Of a stretch of 64,000 bases of DNA, positions 50,780 through 59,775 are shown in pieces. The notes below the pieces were generated by a model. The model made no database searches. It was not told the origin of the DNA and worked only from the letters and a program-made list of their open reading frames with translations. The stretch covers positions 62,001 to 126,000 of the forward strand of contig CAVENX010000004.1 of the NCBI GenBank assembly GCA_963617275.1, read 5' to 3'. Within the stretch, counting starts at the first letter, position 1. Each line of letters opens with the position of its first letter. The position numbers and the translations under genes were made by a program. The DNA comes from Limivicinus sp963617275 (lineage in GTDB: Bacteria; Bacillota; Clostridia; Oscillospirales; Oscillospiraceae).

Positions 50780-51796
50780 ATGGAAAATACAGAATCGGCG
50801 AAAAAAACTTTGCTTTCCGGCATACAGCCGTCCGGTGATCTGCATCTGGGTAATTATCTTGGCGCCGTGAGAAATTGGGCGGAGATGTCTGATGAGTTCA
50901 ACTGTTATTATTTCATGGCCGACCTGCACACGCTCACCGTGCGTCAGGATCCTAAGGAGCTTCGCCGCCGCTCCACGGCACAGCTTGCACAGTACATTGC
51001 CTGCGGCCTTGACCCGCAGAAAAACACGCTCTTCCTCCAGAGCCATGTACATGAGCACGCGGAGCTGGGCTGGATCCTCAACTGCTATACCATGTTCGGC
51101 GAACTGAACCGCATGACCCAATTTAAGGATAAGTGTGCAAAAAATGCCGATAATATAAACGGCGGGCTTTTCACATACCCGTCCCTTATGGCGGCCGATA
51201 TTCTGCTGTATCAGGCCGATTATGTGCCCGTGGGCGAGGATCAGAAGCAGCATTGTGAGCTGACGCGTGACATCGCCATACGCTTCAACAACCTCTACGG
51301 CGAGACTTTCAAGGTTCCCGAGCCGTACATCCCCAAGGTGGGCGCAAGGATAATGAGTCTCGGCACGCCCACTTCCAAAATGTCCAAATCCGACCCGCAG
51401 GGCTGCGTGTTCCTCATGGATAAGCCCGAGGATATCGCCCGCAAGTTCAAGCGCGCTGTCACCGACTCCGATACGGAGAGCTGTGTGCGCTGCGACCCGG
51501 AAAACAAGCCTGGCGTCGCCAACCTCATGAACATCTACTCCGCCGTCACCGGCAAGAGCTTTGACGAGATAGAGCGCGAATTTGACGGCAAGGGCTACGG
51601 TGCGTTCAAGCCCGCCGTCGGCGACGCCGTTATTGAGACGCTGCGCCCGATCCGCGAGGAGGCAGAGCGCATGATTGCCGACAAGGCGTATTTGCAGCAG
51701 ATATATACTGAGGGTGCGCAGAAGGCAAGCTGCATTGCCCGCAGGACGCTGCGCAAGGTCTACAAAAAGGTAGGTCTTGTCGAGAAGCCGTTCTGA
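50780..51796 (+). CDS. trpS: Tryptophanyl-tRNA synthetase
   Basis: The 338-residue class I synthetase has SGIQPSGDLHLGNYLGAVRN (HIGH box as HLGN), DLHTLT, YPSLMAADILLYQADYVPVG then EDQKQH, and KMSKSDP. It charges tRNA-Trp. The leader (50640-50779) has a short hairpin TTGCGAAT...ATTCGCAA but no T-box elements. It is divergent from gltX. Confidence 0.97.
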   Translation: MENTESAKKTLLSGIQPSGDLHLGNYLGAVRNWAEMSDEFNCYYFMADLHTLTVRQDPKELRRRSTAQLAQYIACGLDPQKNTLFLQSHVHEHAELGWILNCYTMFGELNRMTQFKDKCAKNADNINGGLFTYPSLMAADILLYQADYVPVGEDQKQHCELTRDIAIRFNNLYGETFKVPEPYIPKVGARIMSLGTPTSKMSKSDPQGCVFLMDKPEDIARKFKRAVTDSDTESCVRCDPENKPGVANLMNIYSAVTGKSFDEIEREFDGKGYGAFKPAVGDAVIETLRPIREEAERMIADKAYLQQIYTEGAQKASCIARRTLRKVYKKVGLVEKPF

Positions 51797-51834
51797 CCCT
51801 CCTTCAACAGAAAAATTTTTGGAGATAATATCCG

Positions 51835-53061
51835 ATGTTTCAGAATATTCCTATATGGCTGAGAATAGTGCTTTCCTTCGCGCTTTCTTTCGGAATATCA
51901 TATCTTATGACCCCGCCGGTCAAGGTCTTTGCGGAAAGGGTCGGCGCGATCGACGTGCCAAAGGACTCGCGGCGTGTGCATGACCACCCCATCCCGCGCA
52001 TGGGAGGGCTTGCCATATTTGTCGGCTTTCTGCTTTCGGTCATTGTTTTTGTCAGCTTTTCCACCCAGATAATGGGCATACTCATCGGCGCGCTGATAAT
52101 CGCAATGATGGGCGCGGTGGACGATATAATGAACCTCAACGCGTGGGTCAAGCTTGCGGTGCAGGTGGTCGCGGCGCTTGTCGCCATACGCTGCGGCATC
52201 GTCTTTACCGCCATTTCAAACCCCAACTTCCTATCCTACAATACTACCATTCAGATAGGCTGGCTGGCGATCCCGCTGACGATCCTGTGGATAGTCGGCT
52301 GCACAAACGCCATAAACCTTATCGACGGGCTTGACGGTCTGGCGGTTGGCGTGTCGGCGATAAGCTCGTTTTCGATGATGATCGTGGCGCTGTTCGTGGC
52401 GGACGCGAACACGACCTTTATCCTTGCGGCGCTCTGCGGCGCCTGCGTAGGTTTCATGCCCTACAATATGAACCCCGCAAAAATCTTCATGGGCGATGTC
52501 GGCTCGCAGTTTCTCGGATACGTGCTGGCAACGACCTCGATAATGGGTCTTTTCAAGCTGCACACGGTCATCACCTTTATCGTGCCCGTGCTCGCAATGG
52601 CCATACCTCTGGCGGATACGCTTTTTGCCATTGTCCGCCGCACGCTGAGAGGGCAAAGCCCGTTCCACGCGGATAAAGGGCATTTTCACCACCGGCTGCT
52701 GGCTCTCGGGCTTTCGCAGAAACAGGCCGTCGCGGTGCTCTACGGGGTATCGGCGATCATGGGGCTTATGGGTGTTCTGCTCGCGGGCAGGAATACCATG
52801 ATGCGCATACTCTGCGTCGTTGCGGCGTTTATCGTGTCGCTGTCGGTATGGCTGTTTGTGTTCTGGCACAATCCGAATCTCAAAAAGAAGAACGGTGCGG
52901 CGGCTCCCGCACCGGAAACATCCTCCGGCGCGGAAACAGTCTCCTCTGCCGCCGCGAACCCCGCACCGGAACCCGCGTCCGCTGCCGAAATATCCGATCC
53001 TGACGCCGGAGTGCAGGCTTCCGCCGCAAAACTCACGGCCGACACCGGCAAAAGCGGCTGA
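51835..53061 (+). CDS. WecA/TagO-like undecaprenyl-phosphate sugar-phosphate transferase
   Basis: The 408-residue protein has about eleven helices. The family motifs are RRVHDHPIPRMGGLAIFVGF, MMGAVDDIMNLNAW (DDxxxLxAW), NAINLIDGLDGLAVG, FMGDVGSQFLGY and HFHHRLLALG. It attaches GlcNAc-1-phosphate or similar to the lipid carrier to begin teichoic-acid or other wall glycopolymers. The LCP ligase at 34155 could act at the end of that pathway. The last 45 residues are an Ala/Pro/Ser-rich cytoplasmic tail (APAPETSSGAETVSSAAANP), unusual for the family. Confidence 0.92.
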   Translation: MFQNIPIWLRIVLSFALSFGISYLMTPPVKVFAERVGAIDVPKDSRRVHDHPIPRMGGLAIFVGFLLSVIVFVSFSTQIMGILIGALIIAMMGAVDDIMNLNAWVKLAVQVVAALVAIRCGIVFTAISNPNFLSYNTTIQIGWLAIPLTILWIVGCTNAINLIDGLDGLAVGVSAISSFSMMIVALFVADANTTFILAALCGACVGFMPYNMNPAKIFMGDVGSQFLGYVLATTSIMGLFKLHTVITFIVPVLAMAIPLADTLFAIVRRTLRGQSPFHADKGHFHHRLLALGLSQKQAVAVLYGVSAIMGLMGVLLAGRNTMMRILCVVAAFIVSLSVWLFVFWHNPNLKKKNGAAAPAPETSSGAETVSSAAANPAPEPASAAEISDPDAGVQASAAKLTADTGKSG

Positions 53062-53091
53062 AAAAACCTTATAATATAGCGTCATACAGCA

Positions 53092-53127
53092 AAGAGGCAA
53101 AACCTGAAAACACAGGTTTTGCCTCTT
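53092..53127 (+). terminator. Hairpin terminator after the WecA/TagO-like gene
   Basis: AAGAGGCAAAACCTG/CAGGTTTTGCCTCTT, a 15-bp perfect stem with a 6-nt loop. Confidence 0.75.
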
Positions 53128-53134
53128 CACGCTT

Positions 53135-53165
53135 GTCAAAAAAGTCCCGTAAGGACTTTTTTGAC
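53135..53165 (-). repeat. Dispersed GTCAAA/TTTGAC hairpin
   Basis: GTCAAAAAAGTCC-CGTAA-GGACTTTTTTGAC, nearly the same as the hairpin at 8331-8361 and in inverse orientation, as judged by the CGCTT that precedes it (AAGCG on the minus strand). It can serve as the rhaB terminator. Confidence 0.7.
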
Positions 53166-53213
53166 CGCTTCGCTATATATTCCCGTTTTCGCACGTAACT
53201 GCGCGAAAGTGCT

Positions 53214-54677
53214 TCACTTCATAAGCGACAGAAGTTTCGCATAGTTTTCCTCCCACTGCGCAGTGTGGTTCGGCGTATAGGTCTCGACATTTTCGGAATT
53301 TCTGACTATACGGCGCAGATGCTCAAGATCCTTCACCACGCCGAGCGCCATTCCCTGCGCCAGAAGGTTGCCTATCGCCGCGCCCTCGATAGGCCCCGTA
53401 ACGACGCGCCTGTCAATGGAGTCGGCCACAAAGCGGTTGAGAAGCTTGTTCTGTATCCCGCCGCCGACAATATTGAGCTGATCGATATGCTGACCTTTGA
53501 TCTCCTCGAGCCGCTCAAGCGCCCAGCGGTATTTGAGCGCAAGGGATTCATAGATGCATCTTGCGATCTGCCCCACGCTCTCCGGAACGCGCTGCCCCGT
53601 GCGGCGGCAGAAGTCCTGTATTTTGGCGACCATATTGCCGCCCGCAAAAAACTCCGAGTAATCGGGGTCGATTATCGAACAGAACGGCTCCGCCTTTTCC
53701 GCCTCGGCCACTATCTCGTCCCAGCTGTATTTTTTGCCCGCCTTCATCCAATCACGGCGGCATTCCTGAACGAGCCACAGTCCCATGATATTTTTCAGCG
53801 GACGGAAGCCGCCCTGTATGGTGCCCTCGTTGGAAAAATTCGCATCGCGCACGGCGTCGGTAAGTATCGGCTCATCCGTTTCCGTACCGAAAAGCGACCA
53901 TGTGCCGCTTGAGCAGAACGCAAAGCTTCCCTCTCCCGGGATCGCCGCGACGGCGGAAGCGGTATCATGCGTACCGACGGCGGCAAAGCTTGCGCAGTTG
54001 AGCCCAAGTTCCTCCGCAAGCTCCGGACGGAGCCTGCCCCTTATCGTACCGGCGCGGTCGATCTCGGTGAATATCCTGCGCGGCAGGCCAAGCTCGTCTA
54101 TCGTCTGCCAGTCCCAATCCCTTTTCGCGGGATCATATAGCATGGAGGTCGTTACCTCGGTGTATTCCGATTTTTTCTCCCCGCTTAGGAAGTAGCCCAG
54201 AAGATCGGGCATCAGGAGCATCGTCTCGGCGTTTTCAAGCGCAACGTCGCCCTCTGATTTTCTGCGGTAAAGCTGATAGACGGTGTTGAAATTCATCGTG
54301 GCGATACCGGTTCTCGCAAAAAGAGTGGGAAAATCCGTGATTTTCCATACCGCCTCCATGTCGCTGTCAACCGCCATACGATATGCTCTGGGATTGGCGA
54401 TAAGATGTCCGTTCCTGTCAAGCAGGCCGTAGTCCACGCCCCACGTATCTATGCCGAAGCAGTCAAGCTCACCGACTCCGGCGTGCTTGAACGCCAGAAG
54501 CCCCTGTTTGAGCTGATTGTAAAGATACGGCAGATCCCAATAGAAAATCCCGTTCATCTCGATATAATTATTTTCGAAGCGGTGAAGCTCACGCATGGTG
54601 AGTCTGTCTCCGTCGAGTTGGCCGAGAATGGCGCGGCCGTTGCTGGCGCCGACATCGAATGCGAGTAGATTCTTCAT
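53214..54677 (-). CDS. rhaB: L-rhamnulokinase
   Basis: The 487-residue FGGY kinase opens with MKNLLAFDVGASNGRAILGQ and continues with FGIDTWGVDYGLLDRNG, AAVGTHDTASAVAAIPGEG (catalytic Asp) and LNIVGGGIQNKLLNRFVADS. It phosphorylates L-rhamnulose to L-rhamnulose-1-phosphate in the cytoplasm. It is the last gene of the rhamnose operon, 19 nt after the aldolase gene. Confidence 0.93.
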   Translation of the reverse strand: MKNLLAFDVGASNGRAILGQLDGDRLTMRELHRFENNYIEMNGIFYWDLPYLYNQLKQGLLAFKHAGVGELDCFGIDTWGVDYGLLDRNGHLIANPRAYRMAVDSDMEAVWKITDFPTLFARTGIATMNFNTVYQLYRRKSEGDVALENAETMLLMPDLLGYFLSGEKKSEYTEVTTSMLYDPAKRDWDWQTIDELGLPRRIFTEIDRAGTIRGRLRPELAEELGLNCASFAAVGTHDTASAVAAIPGEGSFAFCSSGTWSLFGTETDEPILTDAVRDANFSNEGTIQGGFRPLKNIMGLWLVQECRRDWMKAGKKYSWDEIVAEAEKAEPFCSIIDPDYSEFFAGGNMVAKIQDFCRRTGQRVPESVGQIARCIYESLALKYRWALERLEEIKGQHIDQLNIVGGGIQNKLLNRFVADSIDRRVVTGPIEGAAIGNLLAQGMALGVVKDLEHLRRIVRNSENVETYTPNHTAQWEENYAKLLSLMK

Positions 54678-54696
54678 TTTATCCGCTCCTTAAGCT

Positions 54697-55770
54697 TTAT
54701 TTTCCTGCCATGGATCTCCGGTATTTCTCACTTTCCCAATTGGCGATGAACTTTTTCGCCGCTTCGCCCATTGTGGACAGAGTGTATCCGGCTTTCTTTA
54801 TATTGTCCATGATGAAAAACACCGCCGTGAGCGTTTCCGTCATGGTCATGGCCTTTTTTGCGTCCATTTTCATGAGCATTTGACCTGTTGCGGAGCTTGC
54901 GACCGCCTGCCCGTCGGCGATCTCCTCCCTGTCCATGAAAAAGGCGTCGGTGAGGAAGACCATCTGGTCGGGGTAGAGCGGCTGCGTCATGAGGAACTCC
55001 TCGCCGTACTCTCCTGCCAGAAACGCTTTTTCGAGATACGGCGTGTCGGCGGCGATAAGCCCTGCGGACATTGCCCTGACCCTGACCTCGGGAAAAGCCG
55101 TGCCGCTTATGCCAAACATACGCGCAAGGCGCTCGTTCGCGTCTGTGTGTATGGCAAGAACCTTATCCGGATCGTCGTCATGGACGATAATGCCATGGTT
55201 CTGCATGAGGATGACCGAGGGCTGCTTCCCGCTCTGCGCCTCCACGCGGCGAAGCTCATCCCGTATGGCAAAGGTGAGGTTCGCACCGGGATCCGTATAC
55301 GGCACCCAGCCCCACGTGTACCCCGCATCGCAAAACGCCTCCTCCGCTATGACGCGGCACGCGGTCGAGCAGCAGGCGAGATTGGCGTATACGCTGTGGG
55401 TATGGAGCACAAAGGTTCTGAGTATCGAGTGAAACCCCGCCTCGACCGAGGGGCGCAGATCGGCAAGCGAATCTATATGGCGCACGTCCGCCTTCGCCCT
55501 TGCCGAGCCCGCCTTTTCAACATTCTCAAACTCCGACGGCTCGGAGTTGAGATAAAAATCGCGCAGATCGGCGCCGTCAATGACGGCATACGCCCTGTCG
55601 ATCCCGATATCCTTCAGACAGAAGCCGGAGGCCTTTATCGCCATAAGTCCGCCGGGCAGCTTGACGGAGGTGTTGCCGCCGCCGCCCTGAACATAGTCGG
55701 CACGGGAACCGGCCGCTTTCGATATACGGGAAAAATCCGATAAAAGCTGTTTGTTTTCTTCAAAAAACAT
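54697..55770 (-). CDS. Class II aldolase, probable rhamnulose-1-phosphate aldolase
   Basis: The start is ATG 55770 (MFFEENKQLLSDFSRISKAA) behind ATGGAGGG. The 357 residues have the class II aldolase core: YVQGGGGNTSVKLPGG, ASGFCLKDI, the zinc pair HTHSVYANL and NHGIIVH. The canonical RhaD is about 275 residues; this protein is longer and diverged. By position between rhaA and rhaB it should split rhamnulose-1-phosphate to dihydroxyacetone phosphate and lactaldehyde. Function by context is likely but not proven by sequence. Confidence 0.75.
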   Translation of the reverse strand: MFFEENKQLLSDFSRISKAAGSRADYVQGGGGNTSVKLPGGLMAIKASGFCLKDIGIDRAYAVIDGADLRDFYLNSEPSEFENVEKAGSARAKADVRHIDSLADLRPSVEAGFHSILRTFVLHTHSVYANLACCSTACRVIAEEAFCDAGYTWGWVPYTDPGANLTFAIRDELRRVEAQSGKQPSVILMQNHGIIVHDDDPDKVLAIHTDANERLARMFGISGTAFPEVRVRAMSAGLIAADTPYLEKAFLAGEYGEEFLMTQPLYPDQMVFLTDAFFMDREEIADGQAVASSATGQMLMKMDAKKAMTMTETLTAVFFIMDNIKKAGYTLSTMGEAAKKFIANWESEKYRRSMAGK

Positions 55771-55850
55771 CTTGACCCTCCATGCGCTTTCTGCGCGCAA
55801 GCAATTCTTTGTATCCCTCTGCGCGAGGGTTTTGCGGCGTCATGTAACCA

Positions 55851-55876
55851 AAACGGCGCGTTTTTTCGCGCCGTTT
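55851..55876 (-). terminator. Intercistronic hairpin between rhaA and the aldolase
   Basis: AAACGGCGCG/CGCGCCGTTT with a 6-nt loop; on the minus strand it sits just after the rhaA stop and may adjust downstream expression or stabilise the message. Confidence 0.6.
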
Positions 55877-55882
55877 GTTCTT

Positions 55883-57139
55883 TCATCTGCGCAGTGAGAG
55901 CACAGCTTTTTCATACTCTCTTACTTCACTGAGTATATCTGTGGTAAAGCCCTTTGTCAAGCAATAGTAGTCCCACACGGCGCCGAACGGCAGCGTCCTG
56001 CGCTCCTCGCCGAGGGCGAGACGGGCGGTCAGGTCGTTGTCATACTCCGCCTGACGTATCGCGGCGGGGGCAAGGCAGGCGTTGAGGATGGCCTTTCTCG
56101 CATTTCTCATGCCGATCGCCCATGCAGCGACGCGGTTGATGGATGCGTCAAAATAGTCGAGGGCGATAAAGGTTCTCGATTCAAAGCCGTTGTGAATGAC
56201 CTCGTCCATGATACTCTGAAGCTCACCGTCGAGCAGTATCACATGGTCGCTGTCCCAGCGCACGGGGCGGGAGACATGGAGAATGATGCTGTCAAGAAAC
56301 TGCAAAACGGCAGAGAGCTTTGCGGAAATGACCTCGGTCGGATGGAAATGCCCCGCGTCGAGTGTGTAGCAAAGTCCGTTCTTTACCGCGTAGCCGTAGG
56401 AATACTCATGGCTTGCGACGGTATAGCTCTCGACGCCGACGCCGAAGAGCTTTGACTCAAGCCCGCAGGGGACAAGCTTTTTGTCTATATCCTCCGCAAA
56501 AATTTCGTTGAGCGATTCGGTCATCAGGTCGCGGTGCTTCTTTGTGTCGGCGGTCACATCCTTATAGCCGTCTGGCATCCAGAAGTTAATGGCGCACGGT
56601 TGACCAAGCTGCTTTGCAAACTCAAGTCCTATCTCGCGGCAGCGCTTGCCGTGCTCTATCCAGAATCTGCGTGTGGCGCCGTCGTAGCTTGAAAGGGAAA
56701 AATCCCCGTCCATTTTCGGGTGTGAGAAAAATGTGGGGTTGAAATCAAGCCCCATTCCCTGCTCCTTGGCAAAATCCACCCAATTCTGGAACTGCTCTAT
56801 CGTGTATTCGTCGCGGTCTATCCTTTTGCCGTTCTTTTCGGCGTAGCTGGCATGCATGTTGAGCTTGGTCGCGCCGGGAATGAGCTTTTTGGCAAAGGCG
56901 ATATCCTCCCGAAGTTCCTCGGGCGTTCTCGCCCTGCCGGGATAATTGCCGGTTGTCTGTATGCCGCCGGTAAGTCCGTCGGCGCCGTCAAAGCCGATAA
57001 CATCGTCCCCCTGCCAGCAGTGCATCGACACGGGGATCGCGTCCGCTTTCGCCATGGCCGCCTCAACGTCAACGCCGTTTTCCGCGTAAACGCACTTTGC
57101 GTATTCATAACCCCTGATAATAAGCTCGTCTTTTTTCAT
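55883..57139 (-). CDS. rhaA: L-rhamnose isomerase
   Basis: The start is ATG 57139 (MKKDELIIRGYEYAKCVYAE) behind AAGGAGAAGG; the frame upstream overlaps rhaM. The 418-residue enzyme converts L-rhamnose to L-rhamnulose. It has CWQGDDVIGFDGADGLTGGI, GNYPGRARTPEELR, TKLNMHASYAEKNGKRIDRD, NFWMPDGYKDV and DAGHFHPTEV, which carry the metal ligands of the family. The length is normal. Confidence 0.96.
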   Translation of the reverse strand: MKKDELIIRGYEYAKCVYAENGVDVEAAMAKADAIPVSMHCWQGDDVIGFDGADGLTGGIQTTGNYPGRARTPEELREDIAFAKKLIPGATKLNMHASYAEKNGKRIDRDEYTIEQFQNWVDFAKEQGMGLDFNPTFFSHPKMDGDFSLSSYDGATRRFWIEHGKRCREIGLEFAKQLGQPCAINFWMPDGYKDVTADTKKHRDLMTESLNEIFAEDIDKKLVPCGLESKLFGVGVESYTVASHEYSYGYAVKNGLCYTLDAGHFHPTEVISAKLSAVLQFLDSIILHVSRPVRWDSDHVILLDGELQSIMDEVIHNGFESRTFIALDYFDASINRVAAWAIGMRNARKAILNACLAPAAIRQAEYDNDLTARLALGEERRTLPFGAVWDYYCLTKGFTTDILSEVREYEKAVLSLRR

Positions 57140-57188
57140 TACCTTCTCCTTGTATAAGAATTTATGTCCGCTTTCCGCTCCGGCAGGC

Positions 57189-57506
57189 TCAGACATCGAA
57201 GAAGAACACCTGCTCCATCAGCGGCTGCGCGCCGGTGACGGGATCCATGTCCATTTTCATTACATCCTTCATGTATTCGTTCCATCTGTCAACGACCGGA
57301 CTTTCCGCCTGTATGCGCGCCGCTTCCGCGACACTGCCGCACTCATAGTAGCCGAACAGCTCCTCCCCGACGTTCCATATGGTATAGTTGCGTATACCGG
57401 CGGCAGCAAGGACCTCTTTCATCTCCGGCCAGATATTGTCGTGGCGGCGTTTGTATTCTTCCAGCTTCCCGGGTAAGACGGTCGCTTTCCATGCATATCG
57501 TTCCAT
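57189..57506 (-). CDS. rhaM: L-rhamnose mutarotase
   Basis: The 105-residue protein is full length: MERYAWKATVLPGKLEEYKR, HDNIWPEMKEVLAAAGIRNY, WNVGEELFGYYE. The conserved His21-type residue in RHDNIWPE is present. It interconverts the anomers of rhamnose after import. It lies between the binding-protein gene and rhaA. Confidence 0.95.
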   Translation of the reverse strand: MERYAWKATVLPGKLEEYKRRHDNIWPEMKEVLAAAGIRNYTIWNVGEELFGYYECGSVAEAARIQAESPVVDRWNEYMKDVMKMDMDPVTGAQPLMEQVFFFDV

Positions 57507-57530
57507 AACATTCTCCTGTCAAAAGCTCGG

Positions 57531-57664
57531 GACGCCGCCGCGTGAGGCGGCGCCGTATTTGTTTGTTCAGTCCTCGGCTGAGCCCTCTTGCGCAAAGAAG
57601 GCTCAGCCCATGATTGATGCCCTTTTTCAGGTATGCCGGGCAGAAACAGATCTGTCCGGCATAC
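57531..57664 (-). terminator. Three hairpins between the binding protein and rhaM
   Basis: GTATGCCGGGCAGA/TCTGTCCGGCATAC (57631-57664, one wobble), GGCTGAGCC/GGCTCAGCC (57576-57608) and GCCGCC/GGCGGC (57533-57551) fill the 174-bp gap. They would lower expression of the catabolic genes relative to the binding protein. Confidence 0.65.
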
Positions 57665-57680
57665 CATAAAAACTTGCTTA

Positions 57681-58691
57681 TCAGTAAACGGTTGCCCAAT
57701 CGGCGATGTTCTCCGCGTTGAACGCAAACGGAGGTCCGACGATGATCTGCGCGCCGCAGGTCGTCTCTTCGGATACGGTATACTCGATGCCGTTGCCGGC
57801 GGTGAAGGTCTCGCCGACAGCGCATGTAGTATCGCCGTTGATGATGGACTCGATCACGTAGACCGCGCAGGAGCCGACGTCAATGGGGTTCCACAGATAC
57901 ATGTACGGGCAGGGCAGATCTTCGCCGACAAAGCCGTTCATTTCGGAGGGCAGGCCGAGACCAGCGACCTTAATATCGGACTTTGCAGCCTGAACGGCCT
58001 GTGCGCAGGCAAGGATGCCGACGGTCGTGGGGCAGCAGATGACCTTCAGCTCGGGGTAGTTGGTCATGAGCGACTCGGTTTCGGCGTAGGACTTCTGTGC
58101 TTCGTCGTCGCCGTAGACGGTGGCGACCCATTCAAGCTTGCCGTACTTGTCGGGATCGGCGTCGATGATCTCCTTCATCGCATCGATCCACGCGTTCTGG
58201 TTGGTCGCGGTGGAGGAGGCGGACAGGACGGCGAACTGACCCTCGCCGCCGCTCATGTCGTAGCAGGAATCAACGAGAACCTGTGCCACTTCCTTTGTAC
58301 CTGCCTGGTTGATGAACATCTGGGAGCCGCTGGTGTCGGAGTCCATGGTCACGATGACGATGCCCTGAGCCTTTGCTTCCTCGAGCGTGGCCTCAAGCGC
58401 TTCCGCGTCGTTTGCGGCGACGCCTATCGCGTCAACGCCCTGCGCGATAAGATTGTTGATGACCGCTATCTGCGCCTCGACGGAGACGTCCTCGGGATAG
58501 ACGGCAAGGCACTCCGCGCCGACTTCCTTGCAGGCCGCTTCAAAACCGGAAACCATTCTCTCCATGTAGGGATTGCCTGCGGACTTGGGAACGATCGCGT
58601 AGGTTGCGCCCTCTGCGCTTGCAATGGGGGCGATTGCGCACAGTGCAACGATCATGCACAGTGCCAGAACGGTTGCGAGAATCTTTTTCAT
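57681..58691 (-). CDS. rhaS: Rhamnose ABC importer, substrate-binding protein
   Basis: The 336-residue protein has a signal peptide (MKKILATVLALCMIVALCAI then APIASA). A periplasmic-binding fold of the ribose/autoinducer-2 type follows: YAIVPKSAGNPYMERMVSGF, GVDAIGVAANDAEALEATLE, IVTMDSDTSGSQMFINQAG. It is RhaS-like by context, binding L-rhamnose outside the cell. rhaS here means the ABC binding protein, not the E. coli regulator. Confidence 0.88.
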   Translation of the reverse strand: MKKILATVLALCMIVALCAIAPIASAEGATYAIVPKSAGNPYMERMVSGFEAACKEVGAECLAVYPEDVSVEAQIAVINNLIAQGVDAIGVAANDAEALEATLEEAKAQGIVIVTMDSDTSGSQMFINQAGTKEVAQVLVDSCYDMSGGEGQFAVLSASSTATNQNAWIDAMKEIIDADPDKYGKLEWVATVYGDDEAQKSYAETESLMTNYPELKVICCPTTVGILACAQAVQAAKSDIKVAGLGLPSEMNGFVGEDLPCPYMYLWNPIDVGSCAVYVIESIINGDTTCAVGETFTAGNGIEYTVSEETTCGAQIIVGPPFAFNAENIADWATVY

Positions 58692-58782
58692 TTGCCTGTT
58701 TTCCTTTCAAAAATTTTTTATATGCACGCTTTTCGCGTTACATTACATTCATATTGCCGTGCGGCTTCCTTTATAAGCCGCT

Positions 58783-59775
58783 TCAGGCTTTCTTCCCTAT
58801 GCGCAGATTCGGGAGCATGACGACGATGATAAGCAGAACGCCGATTATCACGCGTATGGTCTGCCCGTTGACGTTTATAAGCCCCAGCCCGTAGCGGAGA
58901 AGGCCGATAATGAAAATTGCGATTATTGCGCCGACAAAATTGCCTTTGCCGCCGTCCGTCGAGATGCCGCCGAGGACGCACATCGAAATCGCCTCAAGCT
59001 CATAGCCCTCTGCGATATCGCTCTTGACCGAGCCCATCCACGCGCAGTAGAACACGGCGGATACCGCGCAGATAAGTCCGGTGAGCGTAAACACCGTGAA
59101 GCGCACCTTCTGCACCTTTATGCCGGCATACTCTGCGGCGGTCTTGTTCGCGCCGATCGCATACATATGCCGTCCGAATGCAGTTTTATGCATGACAAGC
59201 GCAAAGATAACGGCAAGGACGCAGAAGAAAACGAACAGATACGGCACGGGACCGATCTTCCCGTAATAGAGATTCTTGAACCATGCTATCTTCTGCATTC
59301 CCTTTGTCGAGGTGTCGCCGAGGATGCGTTCGGCAATGCCGCGGTAGAGCGTCGTTGTGGCAAGCGTGACTATCATCGGGGCAAGCTCCGGGAATTTTGT
59401 GAGGATAAAGCCGTTGAACATGCCGCACACTATGCCCGTGGCAATACACGCGCCTATCGCAAGTGCAAGCGAGCCGGAGGCGTTGAACACTATGCCCAGC
59501 ACCGTCCCGCACAGGCACACGATAGCGCCGACGGACAGGTCTATATCGCCGAGAAGCAGGATATACGCCATCGGCAGGGCGATAAGCCCCTTGACCATGA
59601 AAGTGTTTATGTTGGTAAAAAGATTTTTTGCGACGAGATAGTTCTTGGAAAGGCTCATGTTCATTATATTCACCGCAATGAATATGAACAGCAGCAGCGT
59701 CTCCCAGCGCAGGAGCACGTCCCTGACGGTGCGTTTCTGTTCGCTGAGAATGGTTCTTCCGGATTTTCCCGCCAT
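58783..59775 (-). CDS. rhaQ: Rhamnose ABC importer permease 2
   Basis: The 330-residue membrane protein is of the RbsC/BPD_transp_2 family, with about ten helices and the coupling region ILLGDIDLSVGAIVCLCGTV and AIGANKTAAEYAGIKVQKVR. Its ATG overlaps the stop of the other permease (TGATG). The order of P and Q names is arbitrary. Confidence 0.85.
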   Translation of the reverse strand: MAGKSGRTILSEQKRTVRDVLLRWETLLLFIFIAVNIMNMSLSKNYLVAKNLFTNINTFMVKGLIALPMAYILLLGDIDLSVGAIVCLCGTVLGIVFNASGSLALAIGACIATGIVCGMFNGFILTKFPELAPMIVTLATTTLYRGIAERILGDTSTKGMQKIAWFKNLYYGKIGPVPYLFVFFCVLAVIFALVMHKTAFGRHMYAIGANKTAAEYAGIKVQKVRFTVFTLTGLICAVSAVFYCAWMGSVKSDIAEGYELEAISMCVLGGISTDGGKGNFVGAIIAIFIIGLLRYGLGLINVNGQTIRVIIGVLLIIVVMLPNLRIGKKA

